Shown: positions 29,401 through 38,200 of the stretch, piece after piece
How positions within the stretch are numbered: position 1 is the stretch's first letter
Layout of the letters: the number at the start of each line of letters is the position of its first letter
Assembly: GCF_032854445.1 (NCBI RefSeq)
Contig: NC_088307.1
Coordinates: 16,876,017 to 16,940,016 of the forward strand
DNA: 64,000 nucleotides
Direction of reading: 5' to 3'
DNA from: Liolophura sinensis
Lineage: Eukaryota > Mollusca > Polyplacophora > Chitonida > Chitonidae
Position numbers and translations under genes: made by a program
Notes under the pieces: generated by a model
Database searches by the model: none
What the model was told of the DNA's origin: nothing
What the model saw: the letters and a program-made list of their open reading frames with translations, nothing else

Positions 29401-32400
29401 CTCACTTACGCGACAGTGGCCAGCATTATGGAGGGATGAAACCCAGCACAGCCTGGGGGGAACCCACGACCATCCGCAGGATGCTGGCAAACCTTCCCAC
29501 TTATGGTTAAATTTCTAACATAAATTTTCTACACGCACACTGTTCGACATGCACAGCTAAATTCATCTGTGCTTTGGTGCATGTAGGCAGTCCATATTTC
29601 TAAAACTGTTCTTGAATTACACATTCTATCCATTAAAACTGACCAGTTAACTGCAGGCTTGTGTAACAAACATATACTGTAGATATGCAGACATCGGTCG
29701 AGCTGGCAAAGGGAGGTAACTCACCTACAATAATCTATCAGATGTGCAGGTAGGACGGGAATGAAGAGATGTTGCCAATGCATGGGGTAAAGGAGAGCCT
29801 CTGAGCCGTGAACACAGGCAGTTAATCGACTCAGCTTCTTTGAGGTTATCAAGATGCGGCGTTCATTCAACATACTGTACAAACATAAAATAGGTACCAG
29901 TAAACTAAACTACTAAGCCAAAGATCGTTCACCTATTTGAACCTCTACACTTCCTTTAAATTTGGGTTCAGAACTTTAGTACATTTCAAAGAAATAATGA
30001 CGCAAAATAAAAACAAACGACAGAAGAAGAAAACAAGCAAAAGTCCAGTCCTCTGTATGAGGTACATATATGATGTTAAATGTTGATATATCAAGGTTTA
30101 TGTCTGAATTTCTCTATAGTAATAAATAACACATAAATGTTGTACAAAAGACATACTTATGTGTATTTACACCCACCCTTCTGTCAGAGGAGTAAATATT
30201 ATAAATTATTATAAAGACAATGTACAATTGTTCAAGCTTTAATAAATCACATTGTGGCAGAGAAATCATAAGTATTACTTTTTGATAATATGCCCACTTT
30301 ATGCTCCCGTCAACTGGGAGTGTTAAAAAATATCCTACAGGCATAGAATGAAGATTTGTATTCAGAATCCGGACTCACCCAGCAAATATCTTCATCATAT
30401 TGTTACAATCTACTGCATTGTAATATTCTGTTAGGTTCCTCTGCAAGACAAACAAAGCCAATCATCATTCGATCAACTTCAGGTCTGATTAAACAATAAT
30501 ATCATGTTAACAGTTTACTGACATATTTAAAGATTCCACTGGTGTTTCTTTGGCCAAACAGCAATGTATTTATTCATTTCATAGATGTTAAATGCATAAC
30601 ATAATTTAAAATGTGCATTTAATGCAAAGCCCATAAAAAAATTTAGCGTAGACCAAAGTTAAAAGCAGGATAGATGTAATATGTAATTTGTAGCACAGAA
30701 GTCAAAAAGGCAGTTTGGTGAAAACTAGGCAATTCTGAATCTATCTTTCACATACTTATCCACTGTGTTACCCATACATATAAGTATAACACTCACACTA
30801 CTGGGAATGCTGGGCAGTTTTCCAGGATCTGGTGTCGTAAAACTGAACATCTGTAAACAATCACACAAAAAAACCTTTAAGATATCTGAGTAGTTTCACA
30901 ATTCAAAAGATTAGTTTTAAGATTTACATATTTTGAAAAAATTGTTTTTCATCACTTCTCTCTTTTCCAAACACTGCTGCAAAAGTACTTTGATGCAGGT
31001 TTCTGGAATGCAGACTGAACATTTAAACAAGATGAACACATAACATACAATAACACGTCCATAAAACCACTTACAAGTGAATTATAAATTTTACACTGCC
31101 CTCTCACCTCTTGTTGAGCGACCACAGTGACAGGAATCCCCGCACCAGGCACCTCTTGCACATAAGCTGACCGCAGTAAAGGCTCAATCACATTTTTCTC
31201 TGAACGGTTGAGAACTTCAGCCAGATGGTTCAGAAAGTTGTAAAAAACTTCAAACCAGGGTAAAAAACTGAAAGCACAAAAGAATCATTCATTCCATTGC
31301 ATTCCACATGAGAAGACTTCATGATGGTGGAAACCTGACAGAGCTCAGAGGGAATCACAGCCCTTTGTCTGGTATCTGACAAACTTTCTAACAAGATTTG
31401 ACCAAGAGTTAGTTACCTTTCAGAAGAACCAATTTGATAGTGTACCTGGTCTCCTTGATAGTGTTCCTGGTCTCCTTGATAGTCTACCTGGTCTCCAGGG
31501 ATTGCTAAATCCCACAAATATGTACATTCGTTTGCAAGATGTCAATCTGAGAAGCCAACAAGTTAGCTATATGCATTTCTTACTTAAGCTACTGCATTAA
31601 AATTAACTAAACAGTGATACTACAGTGCCTTTATTATTAAAACTTTATTACACATATGGTATAAACAAGTATACTGGTAGTTTAAGACACAGTGATTGAC
31701 AGACTTGATGACATCAATCTTCTACACCCTGTTATGCATTGGATGTAAATGTTATGAGCACAAAATATCTGAAAACACAATGAACAGATATCACTCTGTT
31801 GTCATAATGTCATAATTCATAGCCAAACTTTGCTACAATCTGACCTGATGACACAGAGGCAGGTCTGAGCTCCTGTGGCGTGTCGACAGAACCCAAACCT
31901 GTACATACTCTCCAAGTCGGTCAGCACAAAGGTGAAGTGATCCACGGCCGAACTGAAATAGCAAATAAGTAGTCGAAATTCTAACAGAAAAGGGAAAGTA
32001 ACCGAGTGACTCTAAAGTTGATTCTGAAGTATTACTTTATTCAACAAAATACATTTTGAAGATCAAATATAATTTTTGATTTTGTTTACTGAAGTCATTA
32101 ACAAATTAATTAACAAAAAGTGCTACATAGGCAGAACAATTTACTATTATTCAACACAAATTTAATGTGTTCAAATGAAAAACAATTCCATCAATTTAAT
32201 ATCCTTATTTAACTATGAAATATTTCCCTAATACAGTGTATTTACTTATTTATTTATTTTTCAATTTCTCAATTTTTCAATTTTTTAACACTATGCTCAA
32301 GAATTTTTCCCTTGTATAATTTATGGCTGTGAGTTTTATTGTATGAAGGACACCAGAGCATCCTAAGTAAACCACATCTGGTGAGTGACTGGCAAACTCT

Positions 32401-35400
32401 ACCACCTGTAACATACTAAAAAACGACCACCTAAGCACTTTTTTCAGTGGAATTTATGCATACAACTATTATGAAAACGACACCAACAATGATTTGTTTG
32501 TGTCACTGAAGATGCAAGCTTCAAAAAACTGTGCAGATCATTTTCCTACTACCCCATAGTTCTCTATTCGAAATATTGGTTGCAGTGGTGGTTGAAAAGG
32601 TTGAAGAATTAGGTAATGTCATATTGAAGGGAGGTAAGTGGTCTTCAGTGAACCACACAAGACAGCGTCATTGACTGCTTACTGCCACAATAGTCTAGTG
32701 AACAATTCAGGAAGCAGAGGGAATCTCAAAAATCCCCTCTCTAACAATGGGTGACTGTACCCACATCTCATAATACAATATATAATAACTTTTGAATTTA
32801 GGATTTTTGATTATGTACGTTTCATACCCGTCTGTCTCACAGGGGAAGGCGAACTTAGTAACGTTGTTGATGACATCCTGCAAAAGAAACAAGAATTAGC
32901 AAGACAATACAAAGATACAAAACAAAACAAAAAAACTGTGCCTGATATAACAAACTCTATCAATTATTGATGAAAATTCAATTTCTCAATAAAAACAAAC
33001 GCAAAGCGACGTGTAAATCTATGGGAATGGTATCATGAAAAAATCAGATGAAAGTACCAGAAGGAAATAAAGAGTTACCTCCTCATTGAAATTGGGCGGG
33101 TATGACTGCAAAATGAAGGCTTCTGAAACAGAGAAATTGGGCACATATTTGTTGTTCTTCTCAGTCACAGTACTCAAATGAGTGATTTGTCTGTAATTTA
33201 AGAGCTATCATAAGTGTGACACAAAGCTAACATGTTTTCGTATTACTTCAACCATAATGCTGAATTCAAAAAAGTGTGTTTTGTCAATTTAATTCCTTGA
33301 TAAAACAAAACTTCAGATAGCTTTTGTTTTTCTATTTACGCTAAATACACACCTGTGTCATTATCAGGCTTTGCCACTTCTGCGAAAAACTCGAACAGGC
33401 GCTTAGGCTTATCTCTGAAATGAAAAATAGTACTTTGGTAATCGGTAATATCAATAATATCCTTGTAAATACAGCTCTCATGTAAATACAGCTCTCATGT
33501 AAATACAGCTCTAATGTAAACGCAGTTCTCGAGGCCTCAATGATTCAGAAGCTTCTCACCAATGCAGTCACTGTGAGTTCAAGTCCAGCTGATGCTAGTT
33601 TTCTCCTTGGTCGTACATTAGAAGATCTGCCAGCAAAGATCTGTTTCATTCCTTCCCACCATAAAGCTGGTTGTCTTCATACAAGTGAAATATTCTTCAG
33701 TGCGATGTAAACACTAATCAAATATATTAATCATATTTCTAGACAGAGATAATAGATTGTTACAAGGTACATTTTAAAACTGTTTGCCTTCTTTTCTTCT
33801 TTCATTTTCTAGTCCATAAATAGAGAACTTTTTGTGCAATGATTAAATGGTATCTCCCTGGAAAAGTGTGTATCTTGTATTGCATGTATATCAAAATGAT
33901 AATATGCATTGTTAAGTTGATGCTAAGCATGATGCTTAGTCTCAATAAAATGGTAACATAAAGCCTGCTACAATTATGGAATTTCTATACCTATTTATTT
34001 ACATATACACTATGCTCTCTGCATAGTAGGTCTCAACGTCAATACTGTCTGGGACCACTGGAATTTTTGTTGCGCTGGTATTTATCAACATTTGGGTCAG
34101 TTGCCTGTGGCCAGATCTATATTTATAACAAACAATCATCCAAAACAAGATGAAAATATATCTGAAATTTCTTGACTGTACCTGTATATTTCTTCCATAA
34201 GTTATTGTGATGCTGTCACTGTATTGTGATTTCATAACTTGGTTTTGGGTAAACACGACAACTGATTGGCTTTCCAAAGAAAATTTATTGACTTGATTAA
34301 AAATCCCGGCATGAGAATTGAAAGCCAGGGTAAACATTTGAAATTTACATGCAAATGTTTACCTCTGCATTATTATACCTGTACTCTTTTTAAATTTAAT
34401 TATGTTTTCTGTTATTTAATTGAACAGACATTAAGTTGTTAATTTATTTAATAGTACTGCTAAGTACCTGATATTTACTGAGAGGGCAATAATTTGAGCT
34501 ATTCTTCGTGAAATACTGAAAATGGATATAGATCTTTTGCCAAAAATCCCAGGTGTAGTCTCATTACAGATTTACCTAAACCTTAAAAGAACTTCGAATT
34601 CAGTTAAGCTTTATGTACAGAATTCCAAGAATCGCATCACTAGGTTTAAAATGGGTAATAATGCAGACCCAGTCTGTCGTCAAAATATAAATACCTATAA
34701 TTACCGACAACACAAATGCTACTAAATGCTGTCTGTAAGATCGCAGATAAATCACTTGCTCAGAGGCAAAATAAGCCTTATCTACTGCAGTAATTGTTTT
34801 ATATATACACATGCTATGATGCTATCTTTTCAACACACTAGTCTTTTTTACCACTGTCCCATGTCTCTGTAACACAGGTTTTACAAGTTCTCTTCCTGAA
34901 TTGGGCATCAAACTGCATAGCATCATTAACTGACGCAAAGGAGTGCACATGTGACATCCTTTTGCAGACATCAACGCTAAGTTCAACGAGAGAAGCACAT
35001 ATGTTACAGAGACATGCAAAAGCAATCAAAGAAAATAAAATCAATACAGATTTGGTGGAGTTTGGAATATATACATGTATAAACAACTTTTAAAAATGTT
35101 GGCAAAGCTTGTTTTGCCTCTCAATGAGCAAAATCTAGGCCATCCAACAGGCAGCATTTAGTAATATTTGTGTTATCAGTTATCATGGATTTTAAGATTC
35201 TACTACAGAAGCAGTCAAGTTTATTTCATGCGTCCAAACATTTACTTTAATGCTCAGTTTCCAGAATCTGATTTTTCAATGAACACGATTAAAGCCATAT
35301 ATGATTACTACAACAGCTGAAATATAATAAGATAGGTTACACTAAACCAAAGCTATGTGGTTGCTCAGAATGTTTGTTGCTGGATTCAATGTTTCAACAA

Positions 35401-35643
35401 GTTGCCATTTCACGTATTATGACATCTCAAACTACTCAAAGATACAGCTCAATCCCCATACAACCAATTCTCTCAATTAGCTGAATTATAGATTCATGTA
35501 TTTGACGAACTCTTAAACCGTTACGGTAGTCACAGGCTTTGATCGCTGCAAAAATTGATTCTCCACCGAGTTTTGAGACTTTGTTGTCATTCGTGTTGTT
35601 GTTGTAGTGCACTTGTCATAACCCACCTTACACGGGATCCCAT
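1..35643 (-). CDS. DENND1: DENN domain-containing protein 1 (connecdenn), 20 coding exons, 3' end beyond the window
   Basis: Connecdenn proteins are guanine-nucleotide exchange factors for Rab35 that bind AP-2 and clathrin on endocytic vesicles. Exons read on the minus strand: 35643-35627, 33414-33353, 33122-33079, 32877-32828, 31952-31845, 31267-31108, 30850-30797, 30440-30379, 29874-29725, 26471-26426, 24263-24162, 21776-21659, 20804-20671, 20290-20159, 19494-19435, 15797-15765, 11665-11603, 2470-2391, 1766-1604, 696-1. All junctions seen are GT-AG and the phases agree, giving 778 codons without a stop. Family-typical stretches are MGSR at the start, [51 protein letters not shown] and [15 protein letters not shown]. 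The DENN module covers about residues 1-400, followed by a basic linker and a Ser/Pro-rich tail. DENND1A, B and C cannot be separated here; an invertebrate probably has one pro-ortholog. A short exon could be missed in the 9.1-kb intron 2471-11602. Confidence 0.95.
512..515 (-). promoter_or_regulatory. Consensus-like internal 5' splice site inside DENND1 exon 20
   Basis: On the minus strand the sequence ATGG|GTAAGT occurs with the GT at 513-512. It is as good as the used donors, but the DENND1 frame continues through it for another 513 nt. It could be an alternative donor that shortens the tail before the PPIPAPR and DPL motifs, or an unused site. Confidence 0.4.
1309..1366. repeat. 20-bp tandem repeat, 3 copies
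   Basis: ACTTATAGGGGTTAAATATA repeats about three times with one G insertion. DENND1 intron 19. Confidence 0.85.
2226..2340. repeat. Short interspersed fragment beginning GGGGCCCGTTTCACAAAGC
   Basis: The opening GGGCCCGTTTCACAAAG followed by an ACGTAACGTTACGT palindrome resembles ends of widespread invertebrate MITEs. A single copy here; the class is not determined. Confidence 0.35.
2973..3119. repeat. ~44-bp tandem repeat, 3 copies
   Basis: CTTGGAATGATTGAATGCAT with GATTATGGCTTTATAATCGG repeats three times with few differences. Confidence 0.88.
5065..5287. mobile_element. MITE family M1b
   Basis: About 220 bp, ending AAAAGGTTGAAGAATTACAG. The interior (CTTTCAGTGCAATTTCTGCA, TTGAATAAACATCTTGCAAA) matches 26637-26864; M1-like ends with a different interior. 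Confidence 0.6.
6575..6832 (-). mobile_element. SINE A, full-length
   Basis: Complete from (AAAT)n tail to tRNA-like head on the minus strand, flanked by TTATGGGTG at 6566-6574 and 6833-6841. Lies in the DENND1 intron between exons 17 and 18. Confidence 0.87.
8006..8288 (-). mobile_element. SINE A, full-length
   Basis: Complete copy with a long (AAAT)n tail. Target duplication GTATTGCCTTG (7995-8005) and GTATTGTCTTG (8289-8299), one mismatch. Confidence 0.88.
9120..10375. repeat. ~101-bp minisatellite, about 12 copies
   Basis: Each unit contains TTTTCTACTGACTCCTGCTT, TTGCCTAACAGTTTATGCGC and GTTGTGTGCCGTGATGTTCA. Units differ by point changes and 1-4 bp indels. It lies in the large intron between DENND1 exons 17 and 18. 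Confidence 0.93.
11401..11542 (+). mobile_element. SINE A, 5'-truncated, with 15-bp target duplication
   Basis: The tRNA head is missing. TATCATCTGTTACAG is perfectly repeated at 11386-11400 and 11543-11557, so truncation happened at insertion. It lies about 45 nt past the end of DENND1 exon 17, inside the following intron. Confidence 0.9.
11603..15797 (-). CDS. DENND1: DENND1 exons 16-17: 33-nt microexon and basic linker exon
   Basis: Exon 16 (15797-15765) is 33 nt, encodes [11 protein letters not shown], and is framed by TTTTTCCCACTAG and GTAAGT. Exon 17 (11665-11603) is 63 nt and encodes a Lys-rich helix including [16 protein letters not shown]. Both are whole numbers of codons in phase 0, so skipping either would keep the frame. 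They match in position the basic segment that follows the DENN module in connecdenns. The microexon call rests on splice signals, phase and position; its peptide alone is too short for a family match. Confidence 0.72.
11828..12370. repeat. 36-bp minisatellite, 15 copies, with 3-unit higher-order pattern
   Basis: Units are variants of GGTGAAATTATTGGTGATAT followed by GAAGTATTACTCTGTA. Variant order follows ATTATTGGTGATATGA, ATTATTGGTGATATGA, ATTTTTGGGGAGATAA through most of the array. Because 36 is a multiple of 3, one frame stays open on the plus strand; I do not regard it as a gene. Confidence 0.93.
14331..14500 (-). mobile_element. Diverged SINE A-like copy
   Basis: It keeps the (TTTA)n tract, the CCAGTCAAGGATTTTTCACC tail block and the GGAGGGAAC body block at low identity; an old copy or sister subfamily. 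Confidence 0.55.
15630..15752. repeat. ~29-bp tandem repeat, 4-5 copies
   Basis: GGTAAGGGAAGTCATATGGA with AGTC variants. It ends 12 bp from DENND1 microexon 16. Confidence 0.8.
15825..16720. repeat. Complex degenerate tandem array with GTGATATCAC palindromes
   Basis: It begins as two ~110-bp units (ACAGTGACTCAGTGATATCA ... GTGGTATTATGGCGATTCA), passes through ~22-bp units (AAAGTGAGTCAGTGATATT), and ends as about four ~55-bp units (GATAAATTACAATGACTTAG, TGATATCACAGACTCACACA). It starts 27 bp upstream of microexon 16 on the gene strand. Confidence 0.82.
16965..17095 (-). mobile_element. Diverged SINE A-like fragment
   Basis: It keeps GAAGAATTTTT, GGAGGAAACCAGAGAGCCCA and a GGCAAGTTACTGGCA block. 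No tail tract or target duplication is visible. Confidence 0.45.
17430..18232. mobile_element. MITE family M1, interrupted by a foldback element
   Basis: Outer ends are inverted: TCTTCAACCTTTT at the left and AAAAGGTTGAAGA at the right. The two halves (17430-17531 and 18124-18232) align with the uninterrupted copies at 32420-32613 and 39016-39215, so this copy was split by a later insertion. Confidence 0.7.
17532..18119. mobile_element. Foldback (long-TIR) element M2 with TTAA duplication
   Basis: A 588-bp element between TTAA at 17528-17531 and TTAA at 18120-18123. Its arms of about 190 bp are inverted copies of each other: AGGTGGAGAAAACATAAAAA at the left and, in complement, AGGAGAAGGAAACATAAAAA at the right, both containing ATGGTGGGTATTTGGGACCA. 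TTAA targets are typical of piggyBac-like transposons, but the ends do not identify a superfamily. Confidence 0.7.
19435..21776 (-). CDS. DENND1: DENND1 exons 12-15: downstream (dDENN) lobe
   Basis: Residues about 286-433. Exon 12 encodes [15 protein letters not shown] and ALVKLIG, exon 13 GGYREALLF then [11 protein letters not shown] and [14 protein letters not shown]. Exon 14 encodes [20 protein letters not shown] and [10 protein letters not shown], which is diagnostic of DENND1. Exon 15 is a 60-nt Lys-rich piece ending in DLKKK that starts the basic linker. The 3' splice site of exon 12 at 21777 is only about 60 nt from a 1.7-kb minisatellite in the preceding intron. Confidence 0.95.
19643..19790 (-). 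mobile_element. SINE A, partial
   Basis: (TTTA)n tail, TCAACAATACTTCACTTATA and GGAGGAAACCGGGCACAGAG are present; the head is missing. Confidence 0.75.
21346..21485 (-). mobile_element. SINE A, partial
   Basis: Tail and body are well preserved through CCAGACCTTCCCACGTAC, with a short internal deletion around the GGAAACC block. It lies in the intron before DENND1 exon 13. Confidence 0.8.
21836..23575. repeat. 51-bp minisatellite, about 34 copies
   Basis: Unit TTCACTGAAACTTTGTTGTA plus TCTCAACATGCTTGACAATG and ATGTTAGAATG. Shortened units (missing CACTGAAACTTTGTTGTAT) occur at several places, and GGTTAA versus CTTGAC variants are interspersed. The period of 17 codons keeps several frames open on both strands. 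It begins 60 bp from the 3' splice site of DENND1 exon 12. Confidence 0.95.
23724..23943. mobile_element. MITE-like element M3
   Basis: Ends are inverted (GGGGAGTTTCCAGGCACAAACTC versus GAGTTTGAACTCGAAAC in the other direction). Internal ATTATGTGACTTGTCAAAA and GTTGCCTAACATTTTTGACA recur at 39427-39772. Confidence 0.55.
24162..30850 (-). CDS. DENND1: DENND1 exons 7-11: central (cDENN) lobe
   Basis: Residues about 148-285. Exon 7 (54 nt) gives [17 protein letters not shown], and exon 8 gives [19 protein letters not shown]. Exon 9 gives [28 protein letters not shown] and then the [14 protein letters not shown] core. Exon 10 is only 46 nt and encodes [15 protein letters not shown]. Exon 11 gives the strand [14 protein letters not shown] with the acidic run EHDDLEDIP. 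All are continuous with the connecdenn family without insertions. The intron between exons 9 and 10 (26472-29724) carries a hAT-like element and several SINE and MITE copies. Confidence 0.94.
24753..25031 (-). mobile_element. SINE A, full-length, with 11-bp target duplication
   Basis: CCCTTAGGTTT is perfectly repeated at 24742-24752 and 25032-25042. It runs from tail through the tRNA-like head (GCTAACCAACTGAGCCACGG). Confidence 0.9.
25085..25345. mobile_element. Deleted copy of foldback element M2
   Basis: The left part (GGAGAAAA..CATAAAAATGATGCC..CTTATTTGCAAATGTG) matches one arm. It then jumps into the opposite arm (GGTGGTCCCAAACACCCACC) and ends near TTTTCGCACTCTTTAATATG. The middle is lost. 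Confidence 0.65.
26000..26138 (-). mobile_element. SINE A, partial
   Basis: Tail and body to GCTGGCAGACCTTACCAC. The (AAAT)n tract is eroded and the head absent. Confidence 0.75.
26637..26864. mobile_element. MITE family M1b
   Basis: Begins CCCTAATTCCTCAACCTTTT and ends AAAATGGTTGAACAATTACA, inverted ends; interior homologous to the 5065 copy. Confidence 0.6.
27022..27172 (+). mobile_element. SINE A, 5'-truncated, with target duplication
   Basis: Flanked by ATTAGTTTGTTA (27010-27021) and ATTAGCTTGTTA (27173-27184), one mismatch in 12. The head is missing. Confidence 0.85.
27307..28786 (+). mobile_element. hAT-like DNA transposon remnant, 1480 bp, with 8-bp target duplication
   Basis: The octamer CACCAGGA occurs at 27299-27306 and 28787-28794. 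Between them the ends are imperfect inverted repeats: the left end reads CATGATGCTAGCCAG and the right end, reverse-complemented, CAGGGCATTAGCCAG. An 8-bp duplication and CAGGG-type ends are hallmarks of the hAT superfamily. Subterminal GGACGGGC and GTCCAAAAGG motifs recur near both ends. The element lies in a DENND1 intron on the opposite strand, keeps one short ORF at 27779 and has no transposase domain, so it looks internally deleted. Confidence 0.55.
27779..28051 (+). pseudogene. N-terminal ORF fragment of the hAT-like element (90 codons)
   Basis: It begins [15 protein letters not shown], then an Asn/Ser-rich stretch and an acidic run ([11 protein letters not shown]). The GKITDFF core resembles a PCNA-interacting (PIP) box with Glu in place of the usual Gln; short FF-containing leaders are common on hAT and MYM-type transposon proteins. 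After a Pro/Ser stretch the frame turns into apparently non-coding sequence near a possible donor (TTTCAAA|GTGTAT). No zinc finger or catalytic region follows. Function is unknown. Confidence 0.4.
29341..29506 (-). mobile_element. SINE A, partial
   Basis: (TTTA)n tail, GATGTTTTACGGCTTACTCA and CATCCGCAGGATGCTGGCAA; ends before the head. Confidence 0.8.
31108..35643 (-). CDS. DENND1: DENND1 exons 1-6: start codon and upstream (uDENN/longin-like) lobe
   Basis: The start is chosen because ATG at 35643 has an excellent context (ACCATGG) and encodes the family N-terminus MGSR in a 17-nt coding piece followed by a donor. Its phase fits the next exon, which begins [20 protein letters not shown] just 7 nt upstream of the ATG may be an acceptor, so the start exon could be internal with a 5' UTR exon further upstream; I cannot decide. 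Exons 3-5 give the FPCETDG and [11 protein letters not shown] block, then [19 protein letters not shown]. Exon 6 encodes [19 protein letters not shown] and a less conserved loop ending in VVAQQE. Together these are residues 1-147, the half of the DENN module that contacts the Rab GTPase in this family. Confidence 0.93.
32232..32410 (-). mobile_element. Diverged SINE A-like copy
   Basis: Recognisable from CTCAAGAATTTTTCCCTTGT and a body with ACTGGCAAACTCTACCACC. Much older than the other copies. Confidence 0.45.
32420..32613. mobile_element. MITE family M1
   Basis: Shares ATGATTTGTTTG, GCAAGCTTCA and the terminal GAAAAGGTTGAAGAATTAGG with the 17430 and 39016 copies. The left end is degraded. 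Confidence 0.6.
33478..33528. repeat. 17-bp tandem repeat, 3-4 copies
   Basis: TGTAAATACAGCTCTCA repeated, the last unit diverged. DENND1 intron 1. Confidence 0.85.
33536..33725 (+). mobile_element. SINE A, diverged but with head remnant
   Basis: Starts in the head (CTCACCAATGCAGTCACTGT, B box GAGTTCAAGTCC) and runs to ACACTAATCAAATA, with a deletion in the middle. Confidence 0.7.
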
Positions 35644-36316
35644 GGTGAACTGCAGGAAGATCTCCAAATATCAAATTTATCTCTTTCTGAATAAAATAAA
35701 ATTAAATGACACGTTCCTCTCTGCACTCATTTTCCTACAGTGGAGTTGGGTGAAACATTTTTTTCTTCTGTATCCTAGAATAACTTTGTCTTCCTTCCTT
35801 CCTAGACCACCATTTTGATTCTGACGGCCGGGTGGAGGGAGGGGGTGGGGGGGGATATATACTCTCTAACCAGTATGTACGATCCTTTCACTGGGGACTT
35901 GTACCGAGCAAACTTCGGTCATTCAGGCCAGGAAGTCTGCGTGTAAGGTCTCACCTTGAAGGTCAGTCGCCTGCCAACATTCGTTGTATGGAATAGGAAT
36001 TCCCGTCAAAATCATCACTATGAAAGTATATGGGTAGGGCAGGTCAGAGTTCGAATCCATCAACTGCCTTTCTTGCTGTTTCGTTTTGTTTTGTTTTGCT
36101 CGTGCCTTAATATTTATTTATTTATTCTGTTGTTGTCTAACGATGTTGAATTTTCATCTTAAGAAAATCAGCATAAACCACCTGAACTCAAGGAAATTTT
36201 CACACAGTACATATATTTTTCATCAAATCCACAATATCTCCTTCATACAGGTCTAATATTTCAAGCCATTGTAGGCCACCTGCAGTTTACAGACCATTGT
36301 CTCAGATTAGTTGATT

Positions 36317-36450
36317 GACTGATTGATTGATTATTGTTTAATAATGCTATGTACAATCAAGTTTCACTTCTATAACATTGGTTTGATTTATGGGAGGAGA
36401 AAACCACAACTCACAGAATAAACCACCGACTTTCACCAGATACCTGACAA
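36317..36450 (-). mobile_element. Diverged SINE A-like fragment
   Basis: GATTGATTATTGTTTAATAA, TTCACTTCTATAAC and GGGAGGAGAAAACC resemble the tail and body at low identity. Confidence 0.4.
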
Positions 36451-36764
36451 ACAAAATTAGTCGATAACCAAGTCAGCCAAATGTATATGTTACACAGACC
36501 TATTTAAGGCTATTGTAGTATTCTCATTTTGCCAGGTGGGAGTAAGTCTTTTCCTTTGTGGCTGGGAAACTCTGATTGTACATTTTGTACTAGAATCAAC
36601 ACACAATTTTTTAATGGTTACATAGACAATGAGTGGAACGAAATGTTCACGCCAAGAAAGACATGGCTAACAAAATGACACCTCTCCACACACCACCCAC
36701 ACTACTCAGGCTAGCAGGAGTACGATTTGATGACGGCGCTTACTTCTCTTTCTGTCTGATCCTC

Positions 36765-36880
36765 ACTTGTGCCACTGCGGCCAGCATTATGGTGGGAGGA
36801 AACCAGTGAGAGCCACGACCGTCAACGGGTTGCTGCTAGACCTTTCCACTTACGACCAGAGAGGAAACCAGCATGTGAAC
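36765..36880 (-). mobile_element. SINE A, body fragment
   Basis: Contains GCGGCCAGCATTATGGTGGG through GAGAGGAAACCAGCATG; the tail is missing. Confidence 0.7.
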
Positions 36881-36924
36881 GAGAACACTCATCACCATGT
36901 CTCAAGAGCCCTCAACTGGCTATA

Positions 36925-37075
36925 TATATTTGAATGGTGTTTTATGATGAACTTAAGAATATTTCACTTGCATGACAGCAGTCAGGATCATGGAGGAGGA
37001 AAGCAGTCAGAGCCATGGGGAAAGCCACAACCAACCGCAGGTTGATGGCAGACCTTCCCACGTACAGCTGCAGAG
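36925..37075 (-). mobile_element. SINE A, partial
   Basis: Starts at GAATGGTGTTTTATGATGAA and ends near CTTCCCACGTACAGC. It sits 45 bp from the previous fragment in the same orientation. Confidence 0.7.
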
Positions 37076-37540
37076 GATCCGCACATGGCCATGTGCCCAG
37101 ATGTTTAATGGTGGATTTGAGGGACTGCAGCTTCGTACATGCCAGTATTCATATACAGCAAATTTGTACTTTCTCCTGTATCCTCTAACAGATCTTACAT
37201 TCTTGATGACAACAATTGGTTGACACCATGCTTGTCATCACTTCCACAAGATGGTCTGCATATCTCATCATCACTAGCTTACCAAACGTTAATGGGCTAT
37301 GCCAAGCGTTCCCAGTTTTCCCCACCCATAAAACTGACTACCATAATATAACAGCGTTAAACAAAGTACCTGTCCTGTCAAACAAATCATTTTCACGCCA
37401 ATTTTATATATTACTGTGTCCAGCTTATTTGGTTGATGTATCCGGACAGCTAGAACATAAAGGAAACCATCACAACTGGACAGGTAATTGCCAAACTGGT
37501 CTTATTTGTCAGATGCTACTGGTCATGGATCAGTTGTTCA

Positions 37541-37708
37541 ATTTATTTATTTATTTATTTATTTATTTGATTGGTGTTTTAGACCGTACTAAAGAATATT
37601 TCACTTATATGACGCCGGTCAGCATTTTGTGGGAAGGAAACCGGGGCGGGGCACATGGGAAACCCACAACCATCCCCAACTTGCTGGAAGACCTTCCCAA
37701 TTAGGGTC
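37541..37708 (-). mobile_element. SINE A, partial
   Basis: Long (TTTA)n, GATTGGTGTTTTAGACCGTA and a GGAAACCGGGGCGGGGCACA body. Confidence 0.8.
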
Positions 37709-38056
37709 CAAGAACAGTTATTCAAAATTAGGCGTTATCATAGTTCCTGGGGCTCTGTTTACAATTTTCCTGAACATTACCCTTTGTTTTCTTTTGATGA
37801 CTCCCACTCCCCTCTCCACACACATACACACATCAAATTGATTAAATAACAGTCAAATAAATAAATGTGAGGCATTCAACCATGCACTCACTCACTCACC
37901 CACTCAACCATCTGTTACGAGTGTCTTTGACTTTTGTTCAATTCAAGCTTATCAACTTCTGATACACATTTGATTAACGAGAAGTCGGGTTAACAGCTCT
38001 ACCTACACCTTCAAAGTTTACATGTTTGACAGCAATGATTTGAATACTAGAATAAA

Positions 38057-38200
38057 CTTATTTATTTGACTGGTGTTTTTATGCCGTACTCAAGAATATT
38101 TCACTTGTACAATGGCAGCCAGCAGTACGGTGGAGGAAATAGGGCAGAGCCCGAGGGAAACCCAGGACCATCTGCAGGTAGCCCGCAGGCAAACCTTATA
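38057..38200 (-). mobile_element. SINE A, partial
   Basis: GACTGGTGTTTTTATGCCGT through GGAAACCCAGGACCATCTGC. Confidence 0.78.
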